The notes below the pieces were generated by a model that worked only from the letters and a program-made list of their open reading frames with translations, had not been told where the DNA came from and did not search any database. Shown here piece after piece: positions 7,208 through 7,716 of a stretch of 7,716 nt of DNA (position 1 is the first letter of the stretch; each line of letters begins with the position of its first letter). A program made the translations under genes and the position numbers. Source of the stretch: JANLHG01 sp964359745 (GTDB lineage Bacteria > Patescibacteriota > Minisyncoccia > Phycocordibacterales > PALSA-1337); the NCBI GenBank assembly GCA_964359745.1, contig CAYHTR010000020.1, forward strand, positions 1-7,716, read 5' to 3'.

Positions 7208-7216
7208 ATTGTATCA
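7208..7216 (-). promoter_or_regulatory. Extended -10 promoter candidate for the cysteine-cluster gene and rodA
   Basis: The minus strand reads TGA-TACAAT (7216-7208), an extended -10 (TGn plus a near-consensus hexamer), six bases before the ATG at 7201. A start seven bases downstream of the hexamer falls exactly on that ATG, predicting a leaderless mRNA. No good -35 is seen, as is common with extended -10 promoters. It lies just past the 5S precursor stem. Confidence 0.5.
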
Positions 7217-7219
7217 TAA

Positions 7220-7354
<135 letters not shown>

Positions 7355-7393
7355 ATTTTTCAGTTTTCAAAGGTAAAAATTGCGAGAAAATAA

Positions 7394-7434
7394 TTCCGAC
7401 GCTTCGGTCGGAACCCCGACTTTTTACGTCGGGG
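7394..7434 (-). repeat. Double-hairpin element, copy 2 (23S-5S spacer)
   Basis: Two adjacent perfect 7-bp hairpins. Plus-strand coordinates are arms 7394-7400/7407-7413 (TTCCGAC/GTCGGAA, 6-nt loop GCTTCG) and 7414-7420/7428-7434 (CCCCGAC/GTCGGGG, loop TTTTTAC). The layout, orientation, CGAC/GTCG cores and TAC loop end match copy 1 at 461-502. The outer stem pairs differ between copies but always stay complementary. It sits in the spacer transcribed between 23S and 5S. Confidence 0.8.
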
Positions 7435-7449
7435 TTGTGATTTTCAAAT

Positions 7450-7716
7450 TTCCTAATAGGAATGGGCGAATTAGTACTTCACGGCTGAATCCGTTACCGG
7501 ACTTACACCTAAAGCCTATCAACGTGGTCATCTCCCACGAGCCTCATAACGATTCCTAATCTTGGGGTTGGCTTCCTGCTTATATGCTTTCAGCAGTTAT
7601 CCTTTCCGAACATAGCTACAGAGCAATGCCGTTGGTACGACAGCTCTCACACCAGAGGTTCGTTCATTTCGGTCCTCTCGTACTAGAAACAAATCCCCTC
7701 AAGAATCAACGCCTGC
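7450..7716 (-). rRNA. rrl: 23S ribosomal RNA, 3' portion (runs off right edge)
   Basis: The minus strand contains the sarcin-ricin loop AGTACGAGAGGACC (7684-7671), the CTGAAAGCATATAAGCAGGAAGCC block, ACGTTGATAGGC, and the terminal GTACTAAT (7477-7470). About 267 nt are present, corresponding to E. coli from roughly 2620 to the end. The 3' end is put near 7450 by counting 20 nt past GTACTAAT as in E. coli, and could be off by about 10 nt. No intron is seen in this part. A short palindrome (7450-7462) lies at the predicted 3' end. Confidence 0.95.

Overview
The window is AT-rich bacterial chromosome that begins inside a 16S rRNA gene and ends inside a 23S rRNA gene, both on the minus strand. 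The 16S start is short and lacks most of the E. coli V1/V2 extensions. Together with compact genes, TAA as the only stop codon of all six genes, no visible Shine-Dalgarno sequences and small Sec and RodA proteins, this suggests a candidate phylum radiation bacterium (Patescibacteria, Parcubacteria-like). That placement rests on remembered 16S signatures and general character, not on a search.

Layout, read along the minus strand from right to left: the last part of a 23S gene; a spacer carrying a double hairpin; 5S rRNA at the tip of an unusually long stem; a gene for a small membrane-anchored protein with a four-cysteine cluster; rodA; a glycosyltransferase gene on the plus strand whose end overlaps rodA by 12 bp; a divergent membrane phosphoglycosyl transferase gene; secD; secF; then a strong rRNA-type promoter, a leader of about 245 nt with a second copy of the double hairpin, and the first ~306 nt of a 16S gene. 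Every protein gene here belongs to envelope biology: protein export (SecD, SecF), peptidoglycan polymerisation and cell shape (RodA), and lipid-linked surface glycan assembly (the two sugar transferases).

The most unusual points are these. First, a 16S gene lies downstream of a 5S gene on the same strand with about 6.9 kb of protein genes between them. This means either two tandem rRNA operons or a broken operon with 16S unlinked from 23S-5S. Second, near-identical double-hairpin elements sit in both rRNA flanks, with paired (compensatory) base changes in the stems. Third, a -10-like hexamer lies 6-10 nt before the start codon of all four genes that could begin a transcript, which suggests leaderless or nearly leaderless mRNAs. 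No convincing novel multi-gene system, CRISPR array, tRNA or insertion sequence was seen.
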